Below, one piece after another: positions 34,491-43,135 of a stretch of DNA of 64,000 nt. Source of the stretch: Aquimonas sp044377145 (lineage in GTDB: Bacteria > Pseudomonadota > Gammaproteobacteria > Xanthomonadales > Xanthomonadaceae); contig NZ_JBILJQ010000007.1 of the NCBI RefSeq assembly GCF_044377145.1, positions 48,711-112,710 of the forward strand, given 5' to 3'. Made by a program: the position numbers and the translations under genes. The stretch's first letter is position 1. Each line of letters begins with the position of its first letter. A model generated the notes under the pieces. That model was not told where the DNA came from, ran no database searches, and worked only from the letters and a program-made list of their open reading frames with translations.

Positions 34491-35972
34491 ATGCCCAGTC
34501 CTCAACTAGACGCTGCGCTTGCGCTGCACCGCGGCGGCCGGGCGGCCGAAGCCGAAGCGGCTTACCGGGCCTGCATTGCCAGCGCCGAGGCCGCGGCGCA
34601 GCCGCTGTTGGCGGTCTTGCTCCTGCAGCAGTCGCGCTTTGCGGAGGCCGTCGCGATCCTGCAGCCGCTGCAGCAGCAGGCGCCGAACGATCCGGATCTG
34701 GCGGTAAACCTCTCACTGGCCCTGCGCCGCAGCGGCCGCGTCGATGAAGCACTTGAACTTGCCCGACACGCCTGCGAGTTGGCGCCGGGGCGGGTTTCCG
34801 CGTGGAATGCGTCGGGCTTGGCCGCGCTGGCCGCCGAAAATTCGGCCGGCGCGCTCGCGGCCTTCGAGACGGGCCTTCGAATCGAACCAGGCAACAGTGT
34901 GCTGGGCCTGCATCGCGCGCAATGCCTGCAGCGCCTTGGCCGTTCGCGTGAGGCCTTGCCGGCGTTCCAGCGCTTGGTGGAGGTGCAGCCGGATTGGCTC
35001 GAAGCCTGGCGTGGTCTGGGCAACGCTCAGGCCGCGCTGGGTGAGGTCGCGTCAGCGCTTGCGAGCCGAGCGCGTGCGCTGCAGCTGGTGCCCGCCGACC
35101 GCGAACTGGCGCTGGAGTACGCCATCAGCCTGCTGCAGGCCGGTGATGCTGCACAGGCCGCGAATCGCATCGAGGCGCTGCTGGAGCAGGATCGCGACGA
35201 CGCCCAGATCTGGTCATGGCTCGGCCGCGCCCGCATCAAGTCGGGTGAGCTCGATGCCGCGCGGCAGGCCTTCGCAGAGGCCCGCAGCCGTGACCCGCAG
35301 GACGCCGTGATCGCCCATTTCCACGCGGCGACCACCGGGCAACTGCCCGTTGAGGTGGAGAGCGACTTCATCCGACGCCTGTTTGACGGCTTCGCCGACC
35401 GCTTCGAGCGGACCCTGGTGGACCAGCTGGCCTATGCCACTCCGCGGCGGCTGGCCGAATTCATTCGCGAACGGGTCGGCGAGGGTTTTACAACGGTGCT
35501 CGACCTCGGCTGCGGCACCGGCTTGATGGCAGTCGAATTGGCCGCGAACGGCCGCTGCATCGACGGCATCGACCTGTCGCCGCGGATGCTGGAAGCGGCG
35601 CGCGCCAAGGGACTTTACACACGGCTGGACGAGGCCGAGGTTCTGCAGTTCCTCAGCGATTCAGACCGGCAGTGGGAACTGATCGTCGCCGCCGATGTGT
35701 TTGTGTACATCGCCGATCTGGCCCCGATATTCGTCGCGGCGTTCGAGCGGCTGCCTGCGGGCGGCGCATTCGCGTTCTCGATCGAGCTCAGCGCAGGGCG
35801 CTCGACCGAACTGCCGCCTGAGACCGGCCGCTATCGCCACTCTCCCGAGCAGGTGCGGCAGCAGCTTGAGGTCTGCGGTTTCAGCGAGATCATCGAGCAA
35901 CGGGTGGAGATTCGGCTGGAGCAGGACCAGCCGGTCGCGGGCGTGTTGATGCTCGCCCAGCGGCCTGCGTGA
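34491..35972 (+). CDS. TPR-containing SAM-dependent methyltransferase
   Basis: 493 residues. About residues 1-290 form TPR-like repeats (AALALHRGGRAAEAEAAYRA, LAVNLSLALRRSGRVDEALE, AWNASGLAALAAENSAGALA, WLGRARIKSGELDAARQAFA). About residues 300-490 form a class I methyltransferase: FIRRLFDGFADRFERTLVDQ leads in, the SAM motif is VLDLGCGTGLMAVELA, then GIDLSPRMLEAARAKGLYTR and FDLIVAADVFVYI-like WELIVAADVFVYIADL. The TPR part presumably binds a partner or substrate protein. The target is unknown. It stands alone, with a hairpin downstream. Confidence 0.88.
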   Translation: MPSPQLDAALALHRGGRAAEAEAAYRACIASAEAAAQPLLAVLLLQQSRFAEAVAILQPLQQQAPNDPDLAVNLSLALRRSGRVDEALELARHACELAPGRVSAWNASGLAALAAENSAGALAAFETGLRIEPGNSVLGLHRAQCLQRLGRSREALPAFQRLVEVQPDWLEAWRGLGNAQAALGEVASALASRARALQLVPADRELALEYAISLLQAGDAAQAANRIEALLEQDRDDAQIWSWLGRARIKSGELDAARQAFAEARSRDPQDAVIAHFHAATTGQLPVEVESDFIRRLFDGFADRFERTLVDQLAYATPRRLAEFIRERVGEGFTTVLDLGCGTGLMAVELAANGRCIDGIDLSPRMLEAARAKGLYTRLDEAEVLQFLSDSDRQWELIVAADVFVYIADLAPIFVAAFERLPAGGAFAFSIELSAGRSTELPPETGRYRHSPEQVRQQLEVCGFSEIIEQRVEIRLEQDQPVAGVLMLAQRPA

Positions 35973-36027
35973 AAACCCCGCGGCCTCGTCCCGTGTCGCG
36001 GTGGAGCAGGACGACTGTTGCGGTATG

Positions 36028-36050
36028 CCTGCTCCCCAGCTGGGAGCAGG
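36028..36050 (+). terminator. Hairpin after the TPR-methyltransferase
   Basis: CCTGCTCCC-CAGCT-GGGAGCAGG, a perfect 9-bp stem about 55 bp after the stop, without a clear T-tract. Confidence 0.55.
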
Positions 36051-36189
36051 CTGTCACCGTGACCGGAGATCCGAACCTCGTTCGTGCGACTCAGATGAGC
36101 CGCCAGGCCACTGACGGGCAGCTCATGCGTGATAGGTCGGGGCTGCATCCGGGCCTCATCCGCCAAACAGCTTCGCGTGCACTGTGCTT

Positions 36190-36918
36190 TCAGCTGGAGG
36201 GCGCGCCTGCGTCACCCGGCAGCGCCGGATGGCCCCAGGGGGCCGGCGGGTTGGCGACTGGCGCGCTCAGATCGAACTCGACCTGGAACAGGCGCCCGCC
36301 CGGGCGCGACAGTTCGTACAGATAGCGTTTGCCGGGTTCGATCTCGATCGCCCAGGTATTGGTGGTCGACACGGCACGGCCCTGTGCCTCGAACAGCGCG
36401 ATGCTGGAGGGGTCGACCGGAAACTCCTGGCGTAGCGCAGTGCCGGCATCGGCGGTATCGCCGCCGTACTGGGTCATGGCGTCTTCGCTGCCGTCTGCAT
36501 GGCGATGATCGTGTTTCAGCCGGAGACCGCTGTCGGTGCGGGTGATGATCCAGGTGCGCGAGTGATCGTCGCCGACGTGGAAGGGCACCTTGATCGCGTC
36601 GTCGCTGCATTCGCGCACATGCATCACCAGCGCCTTGCCTTCGAAAGGATCATTGGGTTCGGCCGGAGTGTTGGCGACGATCTGGCCAGCAAAGGCCTGA
36701 CCACAGTGCTGACGCAGCGCATCCAGAAACGCGGACTGCGGCGCGGTCTCGGCGCTGCTGTCGACGCTTGGCGTCGATGGCGCCTCGGTGACCGGTGCCG
36801 CCGGTGCGGGGGTGGGTGTGGGCGCCGCTGGCGTGGGAGCAGTCTCGCTGCCGCAGGCGCCCAGCAGCAGGGCGAGGGGCAGGGTGAGCAGCGGGTGTCG
36901 CGTCGAGGTCGTATTCAT
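36190..36918 (-). CDS. Putative lipoprotein of unknown function
   Basis: 242 residues from ATG 36918. Lipoprotein signal with lipobox LGAC (Cys22), a Thr/Pro/Ala-rich tether, then a globular domain: FLDALRQHCGQAFAGQIVAN, KALVMHVRECSDDAIKVPFH, RTWIITRTDSGLRLKHDHRH, AVSTTNTWAIEIEPGKRYLY and LSRPGGRLFQVEFDLS. Two Cys in the domain (HCGQ and RECS) could form a disulfide. I know similar uncharacterised lipoproteins from this order, but no function. The GGDTADAG and DHRHADGSED segments are Asp/His-rich. Confidence 0.8.
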   Translation of the reverse strand: MNTTSTRHPLLTLPLALLLGACGSETAPTPAAPTPTPAPAAPVTEAPSTPSVDSSAETAPQSAFLDALRQHCGQAFAGQIVANTPAEPNDPFEGKALVMHVRECSDDAIKVPFHVGDDHSRTWIITRTDSGLRLKHDHRHADGSEDAMTQYGGDTADAGTALRQEFPVDPSSIALFEAQGRAVSTTNTWAIEIEPGKRYLYELSRPGGRLFQVEFDLSAPVANPPAPWGHPALPGDAGAPSS

Positions 36919-37017
36919 GCGCTCGACCCTAACAAAGATCGCGCCGTGGGTCATCGGCCCGGGACGGCGTCGGCTTCCGGGCGATGCGCCAGGAGCTGGT
37001 GCCCGTACCCCTAAAGC

Positions 37018-37052
37018 AGCGGCGGGCTCAGGCCTGCAGCCTGCCCGCCGCT
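37018..37052 (-). terminator. Hairpin downstream of the Lys-rich small gene
   Basis: AGCGGCGGGC pairs with GCCCGCCGCT around a 15-base loop that itself can form AGGC/GCCT. It lies about 50 bp beyond the small gene that ends at 37103. Confidence 0.5.
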
Positions 37053-37102
37053 TGCGTCGCCCAGCCTCGCGTCCGTCACCGGCGCGAGTGGCTGGAGCAG
37101 CC

Positions 37103-37201
37103 TTACTTCGCCTTCTTGGCAGCCTTCTCGGCTTTCTTTTCTTTCGGCGTTTTCAGCGGCTGCTTCTTGGTCTCTTTCTTCTTGTCCAGTCCCTTCGACA
37201 T
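37103..37201 (-). CDS. 32-residue lysine-rich small protein
   Basis: Starts at ATG 37201 with MSKGLDKKKETKKQPLKTPK and ends AEKAAKKAK; 17 Lys in 32 residues. A longer open frame in the same register reaches upstream to 37564, but it runs antisense to nothing recognisable and overlaps fmdB in another frame, so the short form is preferred. Small proteins of this kind (MxKGxDKKKxTKKxPxKTxxEK) are widespread and mostly unannotated in proteobacteria. The charge suggests RNA, DNA or ribosome binding, which is inference. It lies 91 bp after fmdB on the same strand. Confidence 0.7.
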   Translation of the reverse strand: MSKGLDKKKETKKQPLKTPKEKKAEKAAKKAK

Positions 37202-37292
37202 CGCGCTCTCCAGCTCGGGTTGATTGCCGCGCGGCTGCGTCGGCGCTGCGAGTTTACGCCGGCCGGCGGTGCCGTCGTCGAGTGGTCGTGCT

Positions 37293-37625
37293 TCAGCTGC
37301 TGGTGCTGCTGGAGCCGGGTGTCGGCGTGCTGGCGGGTGCTGCCGCAGGGCTGCTGGTTTCAGCCGGCTTGGCGGGTGCTGCGCCTTCGCCTCCGCCGGC
37401 ATTGGCGCCACCGCCTTCAGCCAGGTTGCGCTTCTTGTCGCCGTCCTTTTTGAAATCGGTTTCGTACCAGCCACCGCCGGCCAGACGGAAGCTCGGGGCG
37501 CTGATCTGGCGGCGCACCTGTTCGGCTCCACAGGCGGGGCAGACGGTGGGATCGGCGTCGGCAAGTTTCTGCAGCCGCTCGAAGCTGTGGCCGCAGGCGC
37601 TGCATTCGAATCCGTAGATGGGCAT
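37293..37625 (-). CDS. FmdB-family zinc-ribbon protein
   Basis: 110 residues. MPIYGFECSACGHSFERLQK and VCPACGAEQVRRQISAPSFR form the N-terminal zinc ribbon (C-x2-C ... C-x2-C) of the FmdB family of putative regulatory proteins; GGGWYETDFK follows. The C-terminal 50 residues are low-complexity Ala/Pro/Ser/Gly. In many relatives this gene directly precedes aspS; here the two are separated by about 3.3 kb. Confidence 0.92.
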   Translation of the reverse strand: MPIYGFECSACGHSFERLQKLADADPTVCPACGAEQVRRQISAPSFRLAGGGWYETDFKKDGDKKRNLAEGGGANAGGGEGAAPAKPAETSSPAAAPASTPTPGSSSTSS

Positions 37626-37812
37626 GGGTGGCTCCGATGGGATGGTCAGTGCGATGGGGCAGGTGGGGGTGCGGCGATGCGGGTTTCAAGCGGGTTGAGA
37701 GGTCGGAACTCATGCAGTGACCACGCTGGTGACTGCGCGGCGGCCTCCGTCGGCGAAATCGCTGCAGTGCGCGGCGTCCATTGGTCAGATTGCGCCTGCA
37801 AGCGCGCTCGCG

Positions 37813-39693
37813 TCAGGCCTCAAGCTGCTCATGCAGGCCCAGCCATTCTTCTTCCAGCGACTCACGCTCGGCGCGCAGGCTGCCCTGGGTCTGCACGAGT
37901 CTGGCGACTTCGGCCTTGTCGCTGGCGTACAGGCTGGGATCGGCCAAGCGCAGGTCGAGCGCGACCAATTCCTTGCTGACCCTTTCCAGTTTGGTCTCGA
38001 CCGTCTTCAACCGGTTGCGCAGCGGACGCTCGCGTTCGCGCTGTTCGGCCGCGCTGCGGCGCCGATCGGCGCGGGATTCGCCGTTCGGTGCGGCGACTCC
38101 GATGCTGCTGACGCTGATGTTGGAGACGCCCTTGCGCAGCCAGGCCGCGTAGTCATCAAGGTCGCCGTCGAAGGGCGCGACCACGCCGTCGGCAACGCGC
38201 CAATAGCTGTCGCAGACCAGGCCGAGCAGATGACGGTCGTGCGAGACCAGCACCAGTGCACCGGGGTATTCGGCCAGCGCATCGGCCAGTGCCTCGCGCA
38301 TGTCGAGGTCGAGGTGATTGGTCGGTTCGTCGAGCAGCAGCAGGTTCGGCTTGGTGTAGGCGATCAGGGCCAGGGCGAGCCGCGCGCGTTCGCCGCCCGA
38401 GAAACCGTCCACCGGCTCGAACACCCGCTCTCCGGCAAAGTTCCAACCACCGAGATAGGTCCGCAGCACCGACTCACCCACTCTCGGCGCGATCTCGGCC
38501 AGATGCTGCATCGGGCTGTGCCCGGCGTGCAGTTGTTCGACCGTGTGCTGGCTGAAATAGCCGATATTGAGATCGAGGTGGGCGATGCGCTCACCGCGCA
38601 GCGGCGCGATCTCGGCCGCCAGCGTTTTCACCAGGGTCGATTTGCCGGCGCCGTTGCGGCCGAGCATGCCGATCCGGTCGCCCGGCTCCATGCTGAACTT
38701 CACGCCGCTGAGGATGGTGGTGGTGCCGTAGCCGGCTTCGACCTGATCCAGCCGCAGCAGCGGCGTGGGCAGCTTGGTCGGCTGCGGGAAGTCGAACTCG
38801 AAGCCGCGTTCGGCGCGCACCGCCTCGGTGCCGGCCAGCTTTTCCAGTCGCTTCATGCGCGACTGCGCCTGCTTGGCCTTGCTGGCCTTGGCTTTGAATC
38901 GGTCGACGAATGCCTGCAGGCGCGCGCGCTCGGCTTGTTCACGCACATGCGCAATCTGTTGCTGGCGCAGATGCTCGGCGCGCTGGCGCTCGAAGCTGGA
39001 GTAGTCGCCGCTGTACAGGCGGCCGGCGCCGCCGTGCAGGTGCAGGGTGTGGGTGGCGATGCCGTCGAGGAACTCACGGTCATGCGAGATCACCAGCACA
39101 GTGCCCTCGAAGCGCTTCAGCCATTCCTCCAGCCACAGCACGGCATCGAGATCGAGGTGGTTGGTCGGTTCGTCCAGCAGCAGTAGTTCGGCCGGCGTCA
39201 TCAGGGTCCGCGCCAGATTCAGCCGCACCCGCCAGCCGCCCGAGAAGCTGGCGACCGGGCGCTCATGCGTATCAGCCGGAAAGCCCAGGCCATGCAGCAG
39301 GCGGCCGGCGCGGGCGCGGGCGTCATAGCCGGCCAGGTCTTCGATGCGCTGGTGGGCGGTGGCGGCGGCTTCGTGATCACCGGCCGCTTCGGCCTGCGCT
39401 GCGGCGGTCAGCGCGGCGTGCACTTCGCGATCGCCGCCGAGCACGAATTCGATTGCCGGGTCGGGCAGGGACGGTGTCTCCTGCGCGACTGCCGCCATGC
39501 GCAGACCGCCCGGGCGCTGGATGTCGCCGGCGTCCGGTTCAAGTTCGCCCCCGATCGCGGCGAACAAGGTCGATTTGCCGCAGCCGTTGCGGCCGATCAC
39601 ACCGACTCGCCAGCCGGCGTGCAGGGCCATGTCCAGGCCAGACACCAGCAGACGTTCACCGCGGCGCAGGGCGAGATTGCGGAAGGCGATCAT
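37813..39693 (-). CDS. ABC-F family ATPase, YheS-type
   Basis: 626 residues from ATG 39693 (MIAFRNLALRRGERLLVSGL). Two ABC cassettes without membrane domain: Walker A GRNGCGKSTLFAAI and GRNGAGKSTLVKTL; signature FSGGWRVRLNLA and FSGGERARLALAL; Walker B LLLLDEPTNHLDLDAV and LLLLDEPTNHLDLDMR. The inter-domain linker with RFKAKASKAKQAQSRMKRLE is the arm/P-site tRNA-interaction motif region. The C-terminal coiled coil (LRNRLKTVETKLERVSKELV) is typical of YheS/Uup-like members. It acts on the ribosome. It is downstream of tRNA-Asn on the same strand. Confidence 0.95.
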   Translation of the reverse strand: MIAFRNLALRRGERLLVSGLDMALHAGWRVGVIGRNGCGKSTLFAAIGGELEPDAGDIQRPGGLRMAAVAQETPSLPDPAIEFVLGGDREVHAALTAAAQAEAAGDHEAAATAHQRIEDLAGYDARARAGRLLHGLGFPADTHERPVASFSGGWRVRLNLARTLMTPAELLLLDEPTNHLDLDAVLWLEEWLKRFEGTVLVISHDREFLDGIATHTLHLHGGAGRLYSGDYSSFERQRAEHLRQQQIAHVREQAERARLQAFVDRFKAKASKAKQAQSRMKRLEKLAGTEAVRAERGFEFDFPQPTKLPTPLLRLDQVEAGYGTTTILSGVKFSMEPGDRIGMLGRNGAGKSTLVKTLAAEIAPLRGERIAHLDLNIGYFSQHTVEQLHAGHSPMQHLAEIAPRVGESVLRTYLGGWNFAGERVFEPVDGFSGGERARLALALIAYTKPNLLLLDEPTNHLDLDMREALADALAEYPGALVLVSHDRHLLGLVCDSYWRVADGVVAPFDGDLDDYAAWLRKGVSNISVSSIGVAAPNGESRADRRRSAAEQRERERPLRNRLKTVETKLERVSKELVALDLRLADPSLYASDKAEVARLVQTQGSLRAERESLEEEWLGLHEQLEA

Positions 39694-39804
39694 GATTCGG
39701 CGGGTCCACGCTGGAGGTGCGACAAACGCCCGCAGGCGTCGCGCGGGCAAACAGGAGTATCGGGTGGCCGCAGCTTGCGCTGCAGCTTCAAGCCAACAAA
39801 CAAA

Positions 39805-39832
39805 AAGGGCCGCAGCTTGCGCTGCAGCCCTT
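39805..39832 (-). terminator. Rho-independent terminator of tRNA-Asn
   Basis: On the minus strand a 12-bp hairpin with one mismatch (AAGGGCTGCAGC-GCAA-GCTGCGGCCCTT) is followed by TTTGTTTGTTGG, nine bases beyond the tRNA. A second copy of the CCGCAGCTTGCGCTGCAGC core lies just beyond at about 39769-39787. Confidence 0.88.
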
Positions 39833-39840
39833 CCGGTAGA

Positions 39841-39917
39841 TGGCTCCCGAGGCCCGACTCGAACGGGCGACCCTCTGATTAACAGTCAGATGCTCTAACC
39901 GGCTGAGCTACTCGGGA
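39841..39917 (-). tRNA. tRNA-Asn (anticodon GTT)
   Basis: Minus strand: acceptor TCCCGAG pairs with CTCGGGA, the D-arm is AGCTCAGCCGGTTAGAGC, the anticodon arm is TCTGACTGTTAATCAGA with GTT, and the T-arm is CGCCCGTTCGAGTCGGGC. Discriminator G and encoded CCA. 77 nt. tRNA-Asn is one of the tRNAs modified with queuosine, for which queC and queE in this window make precursors. Confidence 0.97.
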
Positions 39918-39971
39918 ACAGAGCCGCGCATTGTAATCAGTCTTTCGCCGCGGTCAAGCCCGCGTGCGAAA

Positions 39972-40511
39972 TCAGGTGCAGCGGCCGCTAGCGTCTGCTG
40001 CGACGGTCTTGCGCAGGCGCCCGCTATTGTTCAGCACCAGGGTTCCCAGCGCCTGTCCGCTTTCGCTGCACAGGCGCAGGGTCAGGTTGCTGGCGCCGCT
40101 GCCGCCGTTGGGGCGGAACACCGCCTGCGGGCGCGAAGCGCTGCTGCGTACGCGCAGGCCGCTGGGCTGGCGTTCGACTCGCTGCGGTGCTTCGTCGGCA
40201 TCGCGCCGACCATTGCGGTTGCGGTCGACGTAGATCATCCAGCCGCTGTCCCAGACGCCACCGGTCTGACAGTTCAGCCCGTCGCTGCTCGGACAAATCA
40301 CTGCCTGGGCGTGCGTGCTTACCGCCAGGCTGCGCGCGTAATGGAAGCCGGCCATCAAGTGATTCTGGGTGGCCACCAGCCGCTGACGTTCCATCAGGGC
40401 GTTGAAGCTGGGAACTGCCAGCCCGAGGAGTACGGCCGTCACAGCCACTACCATCATCAGCTCGATCAGGGTGAATCCCCTGCACGAGGGATAGTTCAAA
40501 AAAATACGCAT
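39972..40511 (-). CDS. fimT: Type IV minor pilin, FimT/GspH family
   Basis: 179 residues. Class III prepilin leader: RGFTLIELMMVVAVTAVLLG, cleavage after Gly12 with Phe at +1 and Glu at +5. The C-terminal globular domain carries AVICPSSDGLNCQTGGVWDS, GWMIYVDRNRNGRRDADEAP and LCSESGQALGTLVLNNSGRL with the family disulfide Cys residues. A GspH/FimT pseudopilin. It stands alone, without pilV/pilW/pilX neighbours, between tRNA-Asn and uvrB. GGAG Shine-Dalgarno present. Confidence 0.9.
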   Translation of the reverse strand: MRIFLNYPSCRGFTLIELMMVVAVTAVLLGLAVPSFNALMERQRLVATQNHLMAGFHYARSLAVSTHAQAVICPSSDGLNCQTGGVWDSGWMIYVDRNRNGRRDADEAPQRVERQPSGLRVRSSASRPQAVFRPNGGSGASNLTLRLCSESGQALGTLVLNNSGRLRKTVAADASGRCT

Positions 40512-40742
40512 ATCGGGAGACTCCGTAGGTCGGCGGCGACGGCCGCACTCGACCCGGTCAGTGTCCTGTTCGACGCAGGCGGCGGAAATCGGAGCACCGC
40601 GTGGATTGGGGTAAGAGATTTCTCAGTCCGGCCGCAGATAAGGGCTGCGTGATGCCGCCGTGCTTGGCAGCGGCCGTCGACGGCACTCGCCAATCTTCGG
40701 GCCACTCAGTAAGCCCTCACCCGCCCGGCGCAGCCCCATCCC

Positions 40743-40748
40743 TATACT
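40743..40748 (+). promoter_or_regulatory. -10 box (TATACT) abutting the uvrB start
   Basis: TATACT ends seven bases before the uvrB ATG (40755), so transcription from it would start at or next to the first codon, giving a leaderless mRNA. No -35 match and no Shine-Dalgarno are evident. No LexA-type palindrome was seen nearby. Confidence 0.45.
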
Positions 40749-40754
40749 TGCCGG

Positions 40755-42800
40755 ATGGAACGTCCCGCTGCCGCCAATATCCCGTTCGAGCTGATCTCGC
40801 CCTATCAACCCGCTGGCGATCAGCCACAGGCGATTGCCCAACTGGTCGAGGGCTTCGAGGCCGGGCTCGCGCATCAGACCCTGCTCGGCGTGACCGGCTC
40901 GGGCAAGACCTACACCATCGCCAACGTGGTCGCGCAGATCCAGAAGCCAACCCTGGTGCTGGCACCGAACAAGACGCTGGCGGCCCAACTCTACGGTGAG
41001 TTCAAGCAGTTCTTCCCGCACAACGCAGTCGAGTACTTCGTCAGCTACTACGACTACTACCAGCCCGAGGCCTATGTCGTATCCAGCGACACCTTCATCG
41101 AGAAGGACAGCGCGATCAACGAGCACATCGAACAGATGCGGCTGTCGGCCACCAAGGCCCTGCTGGAGCGGCGCGACGCGCTGATCGTCGCCTCGGTGTC
41201 GGCGATCTACGGCCTGGGCGACCCCAACGAATACTTCCAGATGGTGCTGCACATGGTGCGCGGTGAGCGCATCGACCAGCGCGAGCTGATCCGTCGCCTG
41301 ACCGAGCTGCAGTACAGCCGCAACGAGTTCGACCTGCGGCGCGGCACCTACCGCGTGCGCGGTGAAGTCATTGATGTGCACCCTGCCGAAAGCGACAGCG
41401 AGGCGGTGCGGATCGAGCTGTTCGATGGTGAGATCGAGCAGATCTCGGTGTTCGACCCGCTGACCGGCGAGATCCAGCAGCGCGTGCCGCGCTACACGAT
41501 CTACCCGAAGACCCACTACGTCACCACCCGCCGCACCGTGCTGGAGGCGATCGACGCCATCAAGATCGAGGCCAAGGACCGGCTGGAGTGGTTCTACGCC
41601 AACAACCGCCTGCTTGAGGCGCAGCGCCTGCAGCAGCGCACCCAGTTCGACGTCGAGATGATGGCCGAGATTGGTTTCTGCCAGGGCATCGAGAACTACT
41701 CGCGGCATCTGACCGGACGCATGCCGGGCGAGGCGCCGCCCTGCCTGTTCGACTACCTGCCGCCGGACGCGCTGCTGGTGGTTGACGAATCGCATGTGAC
41801 GGTTCCGCAGATTGGCGGCATGTACAAGGGCGACCGTTCGCGCAAGGAGACCCTCGTTGAGTACGGCTTCCGCCTGCCGAGTGCGCTCGACAATCGGCCG
41901 CTGAAATTTGAGGAATGGGAGCGCCGCGCGCCGCGCAGCATCTTCGTGTCGGCCACGCCGGCCAAGTACGAGCTGGAGAAATCCGCCGGCCAGATCGCCG
42001 AGCTGGTGGTGCGTCCGACCGGCCTGGTCGATCCCGAGGTCGAGATCCGCCCGGTCCGCACCCAGGTCGATGACCTGCTGTCGGAGATCACCGAGCGCAC
42101 CGGCTGGGGCGACCGCGTACTGGTCACCACCCTGACCAAACGCATGGCCGAGAACCTCACCGAGTACCTTGGCGAGCACGGGGTGAAGGTGCGCTACCTG
42201 CATTCGGACGTCGACACCGTCGAGCGCATGGAGATCATCCGCGACCTGCGCCTGGGCGTATTCGACGTACTGGTCGGCATCAACCTGCTGCGCGAGGGCC
42301 TGGACATGCCCGAGGTCTCGCTGGTGGCGATCCTCGATGCCGACAAGGAAGGCTTTCTGCGCTCGACCTCATCGCTGATCCAGACTATCGGCCGCGCCGC
42401 CCGCAATGTGCGCGGCAAGGCGATTCTCTACGCCGACCGCATCACCGGCTCGATGGAGCAGGCGATCGGCGAAACCACCCGCCGCCGCGAGCGCCAGGTC
42501 ACCTACAACGAAGCGCACGGCATCACCCCGCAGACGATTGTTTCCCGCATCAACGATGTGATGGAAGGCGCACGCAGCGAGCCGGAGGCCAAGAAAGGCC
42601 GCGGCCGTGTGGCCGCCAGTGAGCGCCGGGTGGCCGAGCAGCGCGACGACTACCGGCAGATGAACCCGGATCAGCTCGGCGCCGTCCTGAAAAAGCTCGA
42701 GAACCTGATGTACAAGCACGCCAAGGATCTGGAGTTCGAAGAGGCCGGCAAGATTCGCGATGAGATCCGGCGGATCAAGTCTGAGGGGTTGGTGGGGTAG
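40755..42800 (+). CDS. uvrB: Excinuclease ABC subunit UvrB
   Basis: 681 residues. DNA-damage recognition helicase subunit of nucleotide excision repair. LISPYQPAGDQPQAIAQLVE, Walker A LLGVTGSGKTYT at residues 43-54, the beta-hairpin region YYDYYQPEAYVVSSDTFIEK, DESHVTVPQIGGMYKGDRSR, motif V/VI GINLLREGLDMPEVSLVAIL and QTIGRAARNVRGKAILYAD, and the C-terminal UVR coiled coil LENLMYKHAKDLEFEEAGKI are all intact. Length is normal (673-ish in E. coli). The start ATG (MERPAAANIPFELISPYQPA) agrees with the family. Confidence 0.98.
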   Translation: MERPAAANIPFELISPYQPAGDQPQAIAQLVEGFEAGLAHQTLLGVTGSGKTYTIANVVAQIQKPTLVLAPNKTLAAQLYGEFKQFFPHNAVEYFVSYYDYYQPEAYVVSSDTFIEKDSAINEHIEQMRLSATKALLERRDALIVASVSAIYGLGDPNEYFQMVLHMVRGERIDQRELIRRLTELQYSRNEFDLRRGTYRVRGEVIDVHPAESDSEAVRIELFDGEIEQISVFDPLTGEIQQRVPRYTIYPKTHYVTTRRTVLEAIDAIKIEAKDRLEWFYANNRLLEAQRLQQRTQFDVEMMAEIGFCQGIENYSRHLTGRMPGEAPPCLFDYLPPDALLVVDESHVTVPQIGGMYKGDRSRKETLVEYGFRLPSALDNRPLKFEEWERRAPRSIFVSATPAKYELEKSAGQIAELVVRPTGLVDPEVEIRPVRTQVDDLLSEITERTGWGDRVLVTTLTKRMAENLTEYLGEHGVKVRYLHSDVDTVERMEIIRDLRLGVFDVLVGINLLREGLDMPEVSLVAILDADKEGFLRSTSSLIQTIGRAARNVRGKAILYADRITGSMEQAIGETTRRRERQVTYNEAHGITPQTIVSRINDVMEGARSEPEAKKGRGRVAASERRVAEQRDDYRQMNPDQLGAVLKKLENLMYKHAKDLEFEEAGKIRDEIRRIKSEGLVG

Positions 42801-42993
42801 GTGCGAGGTTGGAGAGTCCGGATTGGGACTTGTCGATCGCTACATTGGCGGCATGAACCCCTCGCGTTGAGCCGCGGGATCTAGGTTGCGGGCTAGGTGT
42901 CGCCTGGGCGCCGCCTGGGCGCGCGGGCTTCCGAGCGAGGCCCTTGGATGCCATGGACCGCACATAGCGAGCCGCCCGACCCTGGCCGGCTCT

Positions 42994-43035
42994 GAATCCC
43001 GAATCCCGAATCCCGAATCCCGAATCCCGAATCCC
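42994..43035. repeat. Six perfect tandem GAATCCC heptads
   Basis: A 42-bp array of six identical GAATCCC units in the 335-bp uvrB-trpE intergenic region (42801-43135), the longest and cleanest heptad array in the window. Two further units stand at 44742-44755, beyond trpE. No gene is supported in the gap. Confidence 0.95.
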
Positions 43036-43135
43036 GGCGCCAGCCAAGTCGAATCCAGCCCCAACCCCTGCCACCCACCGCCCGTCGCGCGAGCGGCTGG
43101 CATACTCCGCCACCCCACCGTAGTCGGCTTGCCCA

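Noticed and set aside
42994..43035. Possible CRISPR array
   Set aside because: The repeat unit is 7 bp with no spacers and there are no cas genes in the window.
42801..43135. Tryptophan attenuator or leader peptide before trpE
   Set aside because: No Trp-rich short frame or terminator/antiterminator pair was found; the region is dominated by heptad repeats.
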